Assembly: GCA_963730555.1 (NCBI GenBank)
Contig: CAVSSS010000026.1
Location: 1 to 64,000 of the forward strand
DNA: 64,000 nucleotides
Source of the DNA: Roseiarcus sp963730555
GTDB taxonomy: Bacteria > Pseudomonadota > Alphaproteobacteria > Rhizobiales > Beijerinckiaceae
Reading direction: 5' to 3'
Shown here: one piece after another, positions 35,201 through 44,298 of the stretch
How positions within the stretch are numbered: position 1 is the first letter of the stretch
Layout: each line of letters starts with the position of its first letter
Program-made: the position numbers and the translations under genes
Notes under the pieces: generated by a model
Seen by the model: only the letters and a program-made list of their open reading frames with translations
Told to the model about the DNA's origin: nothing
Database searches by the model: none

Positions 35201-35685
35201 GTCAGCCCCTGCGCCTTGCCGAGCAAGTCGCTGTACAAGCTCAACTGCAGAACGGTCCCGCCCTTAGTCTCTCTTGAGAGCTTTGTATCGACGACTTCGT
35301 ATGACCAGTCGCCCAGCGAACTTGGAGTCTCAACTCGCAATAGGACGTCGGGGCGGCCTCCCCAATTGTCGGCGAGAAACGCGCCTTGCACGATCACTTG
35401 TCGCCCAACGCTCATCGCTTTCGCTGTGGCAGCAACGGCATCCTCGTTGAATTCCATGTCCGCAATGGTTTCGACCTCGAAGCCTGAACTGCGGAGGTGC
35501 TCGACGTAGCCCAGTTCGTGACGAAGTCCCCGCTCCCGCGCCAAGTCGAGGTGAGGGTCCCAAACTCTTGGCTTACGCAGAGCCCCTCTGGCGACTGCGA
35601 GGTCAAGTTCCGTCAGATTGCGACAGTTGAGGTGCCCGACGAGATCGGACGCACTGAGTTGGACGGTATCGCCCACCTTCAGCAT
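32232..35685 (-). pseudogene. TM0106-type RecB-like nuclease fused to SF1 helicase; 4-bp frameshift
   Basis: From ATG 35685: a PD-(D/E)XK domain (RPDVLLRVE, YEVVDTKLSRETKGGTVLQL), a Cys cluster FCDVCRWEERC, an RNase-H/DEDD-like domain (IFLDFEGDPFVGDGGLEYLV, YNRDDCRSTWRLRDWL), then a UPF1/Dna2-like helicase with PIQGPPGSGKTYTG (Walker A), VLFVDEAAQM (II) and LLGDPQQLDQPTQG (III). At 32955-32962 the tandem GGACGGAC shifts the frame. The other frame supplies SALDHMLGGHQ, VDKFQGQEAPVVIYSM (V) and SLNRLNVATSRAQCL (VI) to 32232. Deleting one GGAC restores about 1150 residues. Nucleic-acid degradation in defence or repair is inferred. Confidence 0.85.
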
Positions 35686-36032
35686 TGAGCATGTCCCATC
35701 ATAGCTGCCTCATTCGACGATTCCGTCTCCACAACTAGCGCGCAACAACGCTGCGGCGTTGGCAGCCCATGCATAGATCATCTACGCACTGCAGTTGTTG
35801 CGCTGCATCAATTTCCGGATTGCGTCGGAATTCGCAAAAGAGACGAGAGACTACCACTTTTGGCCAGCATCTTTCTCTGGACACCATCCCCCATGTCACT
35901 TAAAGGACAGGATCGCACCGTACCTTAGTTGATGCATTCTCCACCCTATGGTTTGGGGCGCCACTTCTGGACAGTGCATTTGTCAGTTCAGCGCTGACGC
36001 ACCGAGCAATTGTTTTATCCGAGGGGGCAGCT
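35686..36032. other. intergenic, divergent promoters likely
   Basis: No gene is supported in 347 bp. It separates the leftward nuclease-helicase gene from the rightward LuxR-type gene and is less GC-rich than its flanks, so promoters for both are expected here. This is also the probable right limit of the clearly island-like gene set. Confidence 0.45.
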
Positions 36033-36716
36033 GTGACGATCACCGGAGCGATTGAGGAGCATAGCGCTTATCAAGCAAACAGCGCGAAAGTTGATGCTAT
36101 TGTTGCGGTCGTTGAAAGCCGCCCGTTCCTACGGGAATGCATTTGCCGCAGCATGCAAGCGGCGTTGTCCGCTACGGTCGCCACATATTCGACATTGGCG
36201 GAACTGGGAACGCAGCTCAACGGCGCGTCGGCCGATCTGGTCATCCTTTCCTTGTTGGAAGCAAGCAGCCAGGCGTGCGCGGACGCGTTGAGGGACCTGT
36301 CGGAATTTGCTTCAGGCCGTCCGGTCATCGCCCTTGCCTCCACAGATGACGTGGGCTTGGCTCGCGCCGCCATCGGTTATGGCGCGAAGGGATTCATTCC
36401 GGTGACGATGGGGTTTGAAATTGGCATTGAGGTGATGCGTTTCGTCCTAGCCGGCGGAACCTATGTCCCGCCCGACCATCTGCTCGCGCCAGACCGGGTT
36501 AGCCACCAAGCGCCGACGACTCTCTCACGACCCAATGTCCTCACCAGCCGAGAACTCGCAGTCGTGCGAGCGATTCAAAAAGGAAAATCGAACAAGGTCA
36601 TCGCCCACGACTTGAATATGTGTTTAAGCACGGTGAAAGTCCACGTGCGCAATGTCATGAGGAAGATGAACGCGAAAAATCGGACTGACGTCGCGATGGT
36701 TGCGATGAAGGCGTAA
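36033..36716 (+). CDS. LuxR/NarL-type regulator with degenerate receiver
   Basis: 227 residues, GTG start after GAGGGGG. The N-terminal domain (residues 20-150) has a receiver fold but lacks the phosphoacceptor: DLVILSLLEAS has Ser where Asp is expected, and the acid pair is reduced to a single E (VAVVESRPF). The Lys of GAKGFIPVT is kept. The C-terminal HTH is typical GerE: LTSRELAVVRAIQKGKSNKV, LSTVKVHVRNVMRKMNAKNR. Phosphorylation-independent control is likely. No histidine kinase lies nearby. Confidence 0.85.
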   Translation: MTITGAIEEHSAYQANSAKVDAIVAVVESRPFLRECICRSMQAALSATVATYSTLAELGTQLNGASADLVILSLLEASSQACADALRDLSEFASGRPVIALASTDDVGLARAAIGYGAKGFIPVTMGFEIGIEVMRFVLAGGTYVPPDHLLAPDRVSHQAPTTLSRPNVLTSRELAVVRAIQKGKSNKVIAHDLNMCLSTVKVHVRNVMRKMNAKNRTDVAMVAMKA

Positions 36717-37332
36717 ACGCGCCGACGCACTCCACGTTCTAGCTCCGCAGGGCCCTCGACGGGCTGCCACTTCATGGACGACGAAGCCGGCGCGCCAGAG
36801 GATAGACTGAGGGCAAGCCCTGCGTCGTTGGGAGCGAATCGACATGGGGAATCCCCTGCATGGCGGCAGGACCTCAATGCCGGTCCGGGGCGCCCGCTAC
36901 TCCGAGGAGCGCATGCGACGCGGGTTCTCTGACGCAGGCGCTGACGGCAGCGCCTTCATTTCGCGTTCGTCGATCCTTGCGCTCGCCTCCTCACCACGAA
37001 AGCTTCTGATGTGGTGATCCCCACCATCAGATCGTCCTCACGCCGAAGACGGCCGGAGTCGACGTGAGCCGCTGTGCAGAATCCTCAAGCGTCCCAACCT
37101 TGCCGCGCGGCCTACCTTGGTAGTTAATCTCGATCTTCTGCAAACTCGGGAAATAGGCTCGATCATTTCGGCGAAGACTGCTGACTTCTCGCTAAATGTG
37201 CCCGCGCCTCGCGGCATTATGGCTGGCACTACGTCGTCTGTCGGGCCGAAACTCGCCGCAGGTCCGTTCACGCGCCCCGCGTAACATCACACATTCCGGG
37301 CGGCACACGTCTCCATGTGGGCCTACGGGCGC
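36717..37332. other. 616 bp without a supported gene
   Basis: Open frames here look like shadows with no plausible start or domain. A short palindromic stretch CATCAGATCG..TGATGTGGTGAT near 37005-37030 is the only structure noticed. Confidence 0.35.
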
Positions 37333-37684
37333 TCATGGCGCCGCTTCCGCCTTAAGCGAGCCGGCCAGCCGCCTCGCGCCGGCGACAAGGGCGGCCATCT
37401 GGTCGTTGACCGTGTGGTCGGCGAGCACGCCGTAGCCATCGTTTCCGTAAACAAGCCTAACTGCGCCGACGCGATGGCCGTTCGCGTCATGGAACGTCAA
37501 ACTCTCCTCGTCGTGCGAATGAAGCTGCGCCATGATGGGTCCGATGTCGCGCGAGCGCTCGACGATTAGAAGTCTCGCCGTCGCTGTGGCTGACGGTATA
37601 GCCGTGGAAGAAAAGCGCGTCGCTGACGAGCCTTTCAACAATGGCGCGCTCGATCTCGATGTGCCGGGCAACTCTGAATGACAT
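37333..37684 (-). pseudogene. small hypothetical gene, frameshifted
   Basis: The N-terminal part from ATG 37684 (MSFRVARHIEIERAIVERLV, then SDALFFHGYTVSHSDGE) changes frame near 37575 to TARLLIVERSRDIGPIMAQL, then HDANGHRVGAVRLVYGNDGY and an Ala-rich end at 37333. Together they give about 117 residues in the style of a rhizobial orphan protein. One indel separates the halves. Function unknown. Confidence 0.5.
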
Positions 37685-37881
37685 TGGGTTCGGCCCTCTT
37701 CTCGCCGGTTTGGTCGCCGTCAAACGAGGTTGGCCCATGGCGACAGGAAGGGGAGGCGTTAAACCGGGCGGGTCTGTCTTGCTAAACTTCCACCGGGGGC
37801 TTTCCGGCGGCTAGCCAAGCTCGATCACCAATGTGTTAGGAGCCGGTTTGAAACCTTAGGACGGTAAAGTCGTTTCTATTG

Positions 37882-38136
37882 ATGACCGACCACCCGATGT
37901 TTCTCGAATATGACTGGGCATCCGGCACGTACCACTCGCACCTTTGCGGTGCGTTCACGTTGATCGAGCACTCTTTCGAGACGCTGGCCGCCGCGCGCCA
38001 CGCTTTGCGCCTTATCGGTCTGCGGATCGGAGCTAAGACCGATGCGCGCACATGGCGGATCGAACTCACGGAACCTGTCGCCGAGCGCGCTGACTTCTCC
38101 CGCCTCAGAAGTTGGGCCAACAGGAATCGCGCTTGA
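37882..38136 (+). CDS. hypothetical protein (84 aa)
   Basis: From ATG 37882: MTDHPMFLEYDWASGTYHSH, then a helix AAARHALRLIGLRIGAKTDA and WRIELTEPVAERADFSRL. It reads as a compact alpha/beta protein; no family is recognised. A TTG three bases upstream is a possible alternative start. Confidence 0.5.
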   Translation: MTDHPMFLEYDWASGTYHSHLCGAFTLIEHSFETLAAARHALRLIGLRIGAKTDARTWRIELTEPVAERADFSRLRSWANRNRA

Positions 38137-38284
38137 TTACGGCCGCTTTGTAGGTTCGAGACGTGCGATAAGGCGGTCTTGATCCCACCGACATCCACAC
38201 ATTTGTCCGCACAACATCATGCCAGCAATATAATGAGAGATTATACGCATAAGGTGCGGGGGTAACACATTGGTCGGATTGTAA

Positions 38285-38617
38285 ATGACCGACAGTGATA
38301 ACAAATGTTCTATTGGACGCTCGATTTCATATGCCTCCTATGCGCTTGGCCTTCTGAACCCGATTGACGATTCATCGGTGACTCGGGAAGGAATTACTGA
38401 TGTCATGCGAAAACATTATGAGGATAATTTTGGCTTCTATAGTGTTGGAAATGATCCAGACGAACTCGCGTTCCTCTGTTACATGAGATTGACCAGCGTG
38501 TCAAAAGTGTGCGTGCGCTGTGGTCAGAACGTTCATTTGCAACCCGATAGGAAGATATGCGAAGCGTGCTCAGAAGCTCTCGAATACGGTGCACCACCAA
38601 GTCTAGATCGGTATTAG
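38285..38617 (+). CDS. hypothetical zinc-ribbon protein (110 aa)
   Basis: The C-terminal 40 residues carry two Cys pairs, CVRCGQN and CEAC (VCVRCGQNVHLQPDRKICEA), a likely zinc ribbon. The N-terminus (ISYASYALGLLNPIDDSSVT) has no recognised domain. Its AT content and codon use differ from neighbours, which suggests transfer. Nucleic-acid or protein binding is plausible. Confidence 0.55.
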   Translation: MTDSDNKCSIGRSISYASYALGLLNPIDDSSVTREGITDVMRKHYEDNFGFYSVGNDPDELAFLCYMRLTSVSKVCVRCGQNVHLQPDRKICEACSEALEYGAPPSLDRY

Positions 38618-38817
38618 TGGAAAGTATCATTATGTCAGTGCGAAAGGTTTTCTTGCTATCATATTGACAGACGTAAAGTTAGCTCCGCGCGTTCCCGTAC
38701 GCCACCTGTTTGCATAGAGGGTGACGTACGGATCCTTCTCTCAAAGCTTCGCGCCCATTAGGCACGGTCCGGCGGAATTTGTTACGCACAAACCATAGAA
38801 CGTCGCAAATAGCTGTG

Positions 38818-39270
38818 TCAGATGGCGAAATCGCCGCTGACCTTCTCGTCGTCGAGCACGTGCGACTTCTCGGCCGTCTCGCACATCTGTTGGACGGTGA
38901 TCGAATCGAGATTGCCGAGAAAGGTTTCGCCCGCCCTGCGCACGGGAGGATCGATTACGCGCGCGAGGAGCACCGAGTGTGCGCCCATATCTTCCGGATC
39001 GGCCCTGCTCAGCGACATCGCGACGCGCACGATCTCGCCCAAGGTGATGCGTTGGCGCTCGCGCGCCAGCTCATAGCCCCCTCGCGGCCCGCGCACGCCC
39101 GTGAGGATCCTCGCGTGCACCAAGCCCTGGAGCAATGTCTCCAGGTGCCGTGCAGGCAACTTATGACGCGCAGCCAAGGCTTTGGCGGCAACGGGAGCCT
39201 TGGCGCAGTGCAACGCGACATCGACAACGGCGGCAATGGCGAGAACGCTGCGTCGCGATAACAAATTCAT
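38818..39270 (-). CDS. Rrf2-family transcriptional regulator
   Basis: 150 residues. Winged HTH of the Rrf2 family: MNLLSRRSVLAIAAVVDVAL, KALAARHKLPARHLETLLQG, ILTGVRGPRGGYELARERQR, ITLGEIVRVAMSL. The three clustered Cys that ligate Fe-S in IscR/NsrR are missing; only isolated Cys remain (ALHCAKA, QQMCETA), so Fe-S sensing is unlikely. Target genes cannot be told from neighbours. Confidence 0.88.
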   Translation of the reverse strand: MNLLSRRSVLAIAAVVDVALHCAKAPVAAKALAARHKLPARHLETLLQGLVHARILTGVRGPRGGYELARERQRITLGEIVRVAMSLSRADPEDMGAHSVLLARVIDPPVRRAGETFLGNLDSITVQQMCETAEKSHVLDDEKVSGDFAI

Positions 39271-39450
39271 ATCCTACCTCCTACGATGACTCGGCGGCTC
39301 GTCTAGAGCCGCGCACGATCCCAGAGGATTGCACCGACCGTTAATGAGGTTGCAATTACCATAATTGTGGTGTTGGCGGAGGCTCGTTGTAGGGCCCAAC
39401 CCGCGCGAGCGTGAATTGAGGCACAATCGTCCTCCCACCTCGCCCTCTCC

Positions 39451-39852
39451 TCAGTCGCTATAGCCGTCCCCCCATGTCCAGTCGTGGGCGCGATGGAGCG
39501 GAGCCCCGGGGCCTTCTGGGGTCTGGACGAAGGTGGCCTCCCGGGCGTGCAGGCGTGTAGCGTCCTTCTGAGAGGTCCTGTAGGCGGCCATGTAGGCTCT
39601 TCGGGCCTCACGATTGGCGGCCCTGTAGGCGGCCTCCCGGGCGCGGGCCTTCTCTACGTTCGCCGCACGCCACCTGCGGCTCTGCTCGCGGCCCTTCTGG
39701 GGGTTCGCCTCACGCCACTTACGGTTCGCCTCGCGGGCCTTCTCGGGGTTGGCCTCACGCCACTTACGGTTCGCCTCGCGGGCCTTCTCAAGGTTGGCCT
39801 CGCGCCACCTATGGTCCGCCTCGCGCTGCTTCTCAGGGTCCTTGTAGGGCAT
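39451..39852 (-). CDS. repeat protein with 15-residue REAN/EKAREANRKW repeats
   Basis: From ATG 39852 (MPYKDPEKQREADHRWREAN). At least three 15-residue repeats (WREANPEKAREANRK type) are followed by degenerate copies (WRAANVEKARAREAA, YRAANREARRAYMAAY). The DNA shows matching 45-bp near-repeats at about 39700-39830. The repeats are highly charged and would form a long helix. Similar short proteins occur in phages and near HNH nucleases; function unknown. Confidence 0.65.
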   Translation of the reverse strand: MPYKDPEKQREADHRWREANLEKAREANRKWREANPEKAREANRKWREANPQKGREQSRRWRAANVEKARAREAAYRAANREARRAYMAAYRTSQKDATRLHAREATFVQTPEGPGAPLHRAHDWTWGDGYSD

Positions 39853-39956
39853 CGTTGGCGTCTTCTGGAGTTGATTGGGATTGAGCAGGAGGGCCAAGAG
39901 AGGATTCCGGGGCTGGCCGCTCGCAACGGTCGCGCTCTATGGCCCGGACGATACCA

Positions 39957-40216
39957 TGGCGACCAAACTCACGGTCGGCATTTTGCCGGGCGAGGACGCC
40001 GAGGCGAATGACCTTCGACGCTGACTTTCGAAGGACCAGACCGCCATCCGCGACGACATCCGGGTGGCGGAAGAACTGCTGGCGTTCATCGCCCAGGCCG
40101 GAGCCAAGTCGGTTGTCATGGCGGAGGGGATTATCGGCTGCCCCATGAAGAAGGCATCGACTACGAGGGTGCCACCTGTCCGACTTGTCCGTTCTGGGCA
40201 GGACGCGAGCGCTGGA
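39957..40216 (+). pseudogene. decayed small protein with CPxCPFW motif
   Basis: Pieces in different frames read MATKLTVGILPGEDAEANDL, then DQTAIRDDIRVAEELLAFIA and QAGAKSVVMAEGIIGCP, then (one frame over) HEEGIDYEGATCPTCPFWAG-RERWTGKRPH. The order looks like one rhizobial orphan protein with a CxxC-type zinc motif, broken by an early stop (near 40023) and an indel near 40143. The following frame to 40519 (LAKLSLRTLEVIGPRRLTGK) is of uncertain status. Confidence 0.45.
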
Positions 40217-40648
40217 CCGGCAAGCGCCCGCACTAAGGAGAATCCCCATCTGGCGAAGGTCGAGCCGTTCAAGACGGTGCTGACCGGCGACTTCGAGAAG
40301 CTCGCGAAGCTCTCGCTGCGCACGCTGGAAGTGATCGGGCCGCGACGGCTCACTGGAAAGGATGTGGGTGCGTTCCAGACCGGCGTGAAGTCCTGGCTTG
40401 ATTCCGCCAAGCGCCCGCGCTGGAATTGGCTCTACACCGCGCCGACCAGCCGACGCAGAGATCCTGCCGGCCCGGACTGCAGCGACGAGGGCACCCTCGT
40501 CGATCAGAGCGCCACCTGACACGTCGATCAGAGGGCCACCTAACACGCTGCTGTGGACGGCCGGATCGCGCAAGAGCGAGTCTTCGCTAAGAGCCACCAT
40601 CCTCCCCTCCTTCTCGCCCCTAGCAACGATGATCGGGGGTTCGTGACA

Positions 40649-40878
40649 ATGGTTGTGCTGATCGTTCTCGGCGGTCTTCCAGGCAGCGGGAAGTCGTCAA
40701 TCGCACGCGAGCTGGCGAGAGAGACCGGAGCCATGTGGCTAAGGATCGATTTCATCGAACAGGCGATCGCGAATCCGCAGTTCGCCCCGATCAATTGATC
40801 GACGCAGGTTATCGCGTAGCCTACGGCATAGCCGAGGACAATCTCCGCCTAGGCAGCAACGTGATCGGCGACTTCTGA
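40649..40878 (+). pseudogene. AAA/kinase-fold P-loop protein, truncated
   Basis: From ATG 40649 the frame reads MVVLIVLGGLPGSGKSSIAR with a clean Walker A, then ETGAMWLRIDFIEQAI. It hits a TGA at 40796-40798. Another frame continues AGYRVAYGIAEDNLRLGSNV-IGD, which matches the next part expected for chloramphenicol-phosphotransferase/zeta-like kinases. The rest of the gene is absent. Remnant only. Confidence 0.6.
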
Positions 40879-40981
40879 ATGACTGCGGACATTGAGTAGA
40901 TTCCGAGCCTCCCGCCACGCCCATCGCCGCTGCTAGGGAAGCAAGCGGTGCCTATCTTGGCGCAATAAGAAAGGACACGCC

Positions 40982-41281
40982 ATGGACAAAACCATCATCG
41001 GATTGCTGAGCGGCGCCTCGGCGCTCGCTCTAATTGGCGGCGCTCAGGCCGCGCCGGCCCCCACAGGGCGCGCCGTCCAACCCGCAAGCTCGTTCGCCGA
41101 GCTACTGGACCCAATTCCTGACGCGGTTGAACTTCTCGACGCGGACAACCAGCGCGCGGCTTCAGATGCCGAGACCGTTGAGCGTCCGATGAAACTCGCA
41201 CAGTATTCTCATCATCATCACCATCACAACTACCATCATCACCATTACCATCACCACCACCACAACCACCACCATTATTGA
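40982..41281 (+). CDS. secreted His-rich protein (99 aa)
   Basis: Signal peptide TIIGLLSGASALALIGGAQA with cleavage near AQAA. An acidic middle (FAELLDPIPDAVELLDADNQ) is followed by a tail of about 24 residues, nearly all His with Tyr/Asn spacers, starting after KLAQYS. Such tails bind Ni, Zn, Cu or Co. AAAGGA lies before the start. An envelope metal buffer or chaperone is the likely role; compare 6154 and 44299. Confidence 0.8.
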   Translation: MDKTIIGLLSGASALALIGGAQAAPAPTGRAVQPASSFAELLDPIPDAVELLDADNQRAASDAETVERPMKLAQYSHHHHHHNYHHHHYHHHHHNHHHY

Positions 41282-41324
41282 TGGGAGGCCGCGCGCGATA
41301 CGCATCTGATTGAGCCGCTGGTCA

Positions 41325-41481
41325 CCCAAACGAATTGCTCATGTGGATGCCGGTGAGCGGCTGCACGCGCCTGCCTTCCCATCGTACCTTGTTTGCCGGA
41401 TATCACGCGGCGGCCAATCTTGTCGGTAATCCGCTCCTCGGGCACTAACGCCAGCTTGTCGAAGCCCTCGATAATCGGCAT
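41325..41481 (-). pseudogene. cupin-domain protein, 5' fragment (copy A)
   Basis: MPIIEGFDKLALVPEERITD, RRVISGKQGTMGRQ, then AAAHRHPHEQFVWV, which holds the metal-binding HxH region of a cupin. The piece after GKQGTM lacks residues of the usual repeat strand (a small deletion), and the frame leaves cupin sequence at the end of the 312-bp repeat. A C-terminal half of the same type of protein is at 61501-61872. Confidence 0.65.
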
Positions 41482-41534
41482 CCCTTTTTCCTCCCTTTTC
41501 GTACGCCCGTTGAGGAAGACAGCCCGGCAGCGGA

Positions 41535-41633
41535 TTACGGTCTCGTCGCCACTTCCCGCCGAACTTCCCGGGCCGGCTTATCGTCCCGCAGTCCGACGAA
41601 GACAGTGTGGCGAAGCAGTGGCTCGTCGGTCCA
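41535..41633 (-). pseudogene. LigD-type ligase, 3' fragment (copy A)
   Basis: Only the last residues remain, WTDEPLLRHTVFVGLRDDKP-AREVRREVATRP, ending at TAA 41535-41537. The stop is followed by the cupin start, so the parental locus was a ligD-cupin pair. The left boundary is the end of the direct repeat. Confidence 0.7.
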
Positions 41634-41930
41634 TGTGCCTCGTCGCCGCTCTGGTCCTTGTGATCGTTGGCTGCGGCCGGCATCGCTGGCTCGCCGTCTA
41701 CCGCTTTAGAGGTTCACCCAAAAGGTAGGCTGACGGCGGCGGGCCGCCGCTTGTACAGTCACGTTTATGCAGTTTGTTTTTTTGGGCCATTGATCTGCGC
41801 CGAGACGCCATTTTGCCTGAGGAGCGCTTAATTCCACTTGCATCTGCTGCGATTTGCCCCATCCCTGCGCATTCGACACGGACAGTCGCTCAGCGACGGG
41901 CTTGCACGGCAACCAAACCAGGACCATCGA

Positions 41931-42125
41931 ATGACCGCCGAAATTCGTTTCCCCCACATTTATGCGCTGCTTAAGGCGGCCGGTCACGATCCGGCGAAGG
42001 CCGCTGAAATCCTGCTCGATGCGCAACGCAAGGACGCTCACGCGCGCATTTGGATCAGGACCATTGCCGCGTCGCGGCGGTCCGTCCTGCCCGCATCATT
42101 TCAGATAAGGCACGCTCTCCATTGA
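41931..42125 (+). CDS. hypothetical protein (64 aa)
   Basis: From ATG 41931: MTAEIRFPHIYALLKAAGHD then PAKAAEILLDAQRKDAHARI-WIRTI. This style of small helical orphan (RFPHIYALL..AGHDPAKAAEI) is familiar in Hyphomicrobiales. The last 15 residues may be out of family. Function unknown. Confidence 0.6.
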   Translation: MTAEIRFPHIYALLKAAGHDPAKAAEILLDAQRKDAHARIWIRTIAASRRSVLPASFQIRHALH

Positions 42126-42491
42126 CCCGGCTTTGGCGAATCGCCGTGACGCGCGCAGAGGGCGTGCGCTTTGTGCGCCTGTTCCTAACGTCGGCATAGG
42201 AGTACGCGACTTACCGCGCATCCCGAGCGCGGCCTCGAGGTTCGCCAGGACAGTCGCCTTATCGAAAAACGCCCGATATAGGTCCGAGCATATCTCCAGG
42301 TCCGTCGCGCCGTCTGCGGGCGTTTTCACGCTCCGGAGCACGTCGTAGGTCAGCGAAACCAGCCTTGAGCGCCGCCCATACTCGTCGCTATTCCAAGGGT
42401 CCACAACACTCTCCCGCTTGCAAAAGGCGGAGTTAGAAAGATTCTCACGGTCACCCGCCACCCGATATGTTTGCCGGGCACATTTTGTCAT
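42096..42491 (-). CDS. hypothetical protein (up to 131 aa)
   Basis: Central part DEYGRRSRLVSLTYDVLRSV, then ATDLEICSDLYRAFFDKATV and LANLEAALGMRGKS is plausible helical protein. The C-terminal 40 residues overlap the opposite-strand gene and look non-coding. The true end or a frameshift is uncertain. No family recognised. Confidence 0.35.
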   Translation of the reverse strand: MTKCARQTYRVAGDRENLSNSAFCKRESVVDPWNSDEYGRRSRLVSLTYDVLRSVKTPADGATDLEICSDLYRAFFDKATVLANLEAALGMRGKSRTPMPTLGTGAQSARPLRASRRFAKAGSMESVPYLK

Positions 42492-43095
42492 ATCACAATT
42501 GTGACATTTACAGCAATGCTTGCTGTATTAGCTTTGCATCACACGGCGAAATAATCAGATAAAATCTTTGCGTCTAAGCGCGTTTTGTGTGCAACCAAAC
42601 GGTTGTACTAATAACGCTAGATGCTCATTTTTTCTGGAAGTTCAGCGGTTGTACTGATCGCCGGCCCAGGTGGCCGGTTGAGGCCGCTAACTGGCGAGCA
42701 GCGCGTGCAATTTGGCCTTCGCCAGCGACCTTTCAGCCTCCGGAACGGGTCGACGGGTGGGGCGTGATTTTTGGCTTGGCGACCTCCGCTTTTGGCGCGT
42801 CAGGCAAAGGAGATTCCTTAAATCTGACGCTCCACCTCTTTTTTTGACAGCGCAATGGCATTTGTGGTCCGCCGCGCGGGGCCGCCGTCGCAACCGACCG
42901 GCCATTAAGGCAATGGAGAGGCCGGGACTGCTTAGGGGGAGACACTCCCGGCCATCGAACCTCCCAGAAAGATGTGGGCCTCCTAGGCTTCTCCGTGTCC
43001 GATTGGAGCACAATACAGCAATTGTGACAGTGGCGCCGCTGGAAAGACATACGTACTTGGCGCAGTCTGCTTGCTTTTATGACAGAAAACTTGAC

Positions 43096-43194
43096 ATGGC
43101 GACCGCACTATTGCGCACCGTGATTATCGCGGTCCCTATCCTTTGGATCTTCGCCGCCCTAGCAGACCCTAACTTTGCATCTTGCGGTTGTTAA
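43096..43194 (+). CDS. 32-residue putative membrane/exported peptide
   Basis: ATG 43096 gives MATALLRTVIIAVPILWIFA then ALADPNFASCGC. It is a hydrophobic leader-like peptide with a Cys-rich end. It has no clear ribosome site, and an AT-rich upstream region. Only the composition supports it. Confidence 0.3.
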   Translation: MATALLRTVIIAVPILWIFAALADPNFASCGC

Positions 43195-43238
43195 AATAAA
43201 TCGTGACAAATTGACCTAGTCGCTTATGTCAATAAGCA

Positions 43239-43598
43239 ATGGACGAAGATCGTGACCTGTTGCTCGCGTTCCGGGCAAAGAGCGAGAGATGGGCTGACCG
43301 CGCCCGCGCGGAAGCTAAGGCGGTTCGTTTGGCGCTGGCCGAAGGAAGCGAGGGCGCTGTCGCTGCTGCGGCGGCTTCTCGCCGTCTATTCCGCATCGTT
43401 GCGTTTATACGGGCGGCAAACTCCCGTACGATTGATGCTCTTCCGGCAATGATCAAACAGGATGGCGTTAATCCCGACGATGCCGATCAGTTTCAGGCCG
43501 TGGCGGACGAAATTATTGCTGTGAACGGTGAGATGTCCGCCCTGCTTCTGGCAAACACTGCATCTCTTCGAGCCGCTATGAAGCGCGACCGACGATGA
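43239..43598 (+). CDS. hypothetical helical protein (119 aa)
   Basis: MDEDRDLLLAFRAKSERWAD, then ARAEAKAVRLALAEGSEGAV, AASRRLFRIVAFIRAANSRT and DADQFQAVADEIIAVNGEMS. All-helical and charged. No domain recognised. It stands alone, with no operon partner. Confidence 0.55.
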   Translation: MDEDRDLLLAFRAKSERWADRARAEAKAVRLALAEGSEGAVAAAAASRRLFRIVAFIRAANSRTIDALPAMIKQDGVNPDDADQFQAVADEIIAVNGEMSALLLANTASLRAAMKRDRR

Positions 43599-44298
43599 GT
43601 TCGCGGCCTTAGTATCTCCACCTTGGCCCATCAGCTTCGAGGCAGCGCAGTCCACCAGAAGAACAGTGAGGAAAACAGCGCCCTAAACGTGTGGGTAGCT
43701 AGCTATGCCACAGCTAAAGGGTGGACGATAACGTTCCCTTATAGGGCAATGCTGAAGAATAGCGGCCCTATAGACCTCGCCCTTGGCTGTTGAGGCGCAG
43801 TCTAAGAGCCTTGGCTGAAGGCTCCCCAGCTCCCTGTTAAATCACCACATTGCACCGTGCACCGCTAGCAATCAGCTTGCTAGACATGGATAATAGCACG
43901 TAACATATTGATATTATTGTCGCATTCTGTGACGTAATTGTCTCCACTAGGCAAATCTCAGAATAGCGCGAGTTCGATCTTCAAAACTAAACCTCATGTG
44001 GGGTTACACGAGGTTCTAGGGCGCGTCAGTAATCAATGACGCGAGCGGGACGCTTCATGTCCGCGAGCGCCTCCGTTAGCAGCTAAACGAACTACCCTTT
44101 TCGGTGGTTCCATTGAACCATGAATTGTGGTTTCGACCTGTTTCTGCTCAACAACCCAGGCGTGATGGTCCCCGAAAATGCGTCAAATTTGAAAATCCTT
44201 TTGATGAAACAACAGAACAAACGTAGACTTACTACGTTTAAGCGCAAATCCAGCGGCAAGCGCGAAACTTCCAATCGCTGGGCAGTCAGGAGGAAACC
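43599..44298. other. 700 bp without a supported gene
   Basis: AT-rich for this genome. One 60-codon frame at 44120-44302 (MNCGFDLFLLNNPGVMVPEN) has no ribosome site and probably is not expressed. The promoter of the secreted protein at 44299 should lie here. Confidence 0.4.

Larger units (their letters stand above)
41322..41633. repeat. 312-bp direct repeat, copy A (ligD end + cupin start)
   Basis: Nearly identical to 59711-60020: four substitutions and one 2-bp indel were seen by eye. It contains, on the minus strand, the last codons of a ligD-type ligase (41535-41633) and the first 50 or so codons of a cupin gene (from 41481). Flanks of the two copies are unrelated. Confidence 0.9.

Noticed and set aside
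39690..39840. 45-bp tandem repeats, considered as a CRISPR array
   Set aside because: Repeats are contiguous, without unique spacers, and encode a regular 15-residue protein repeat; no cas genes are present.
39833..40600. A 255-codon minus-strand frame
   Set aside because: No start signal or domain; it overlaps the repeat protein and two decayed plus-strand genes whose sequences make more sense.
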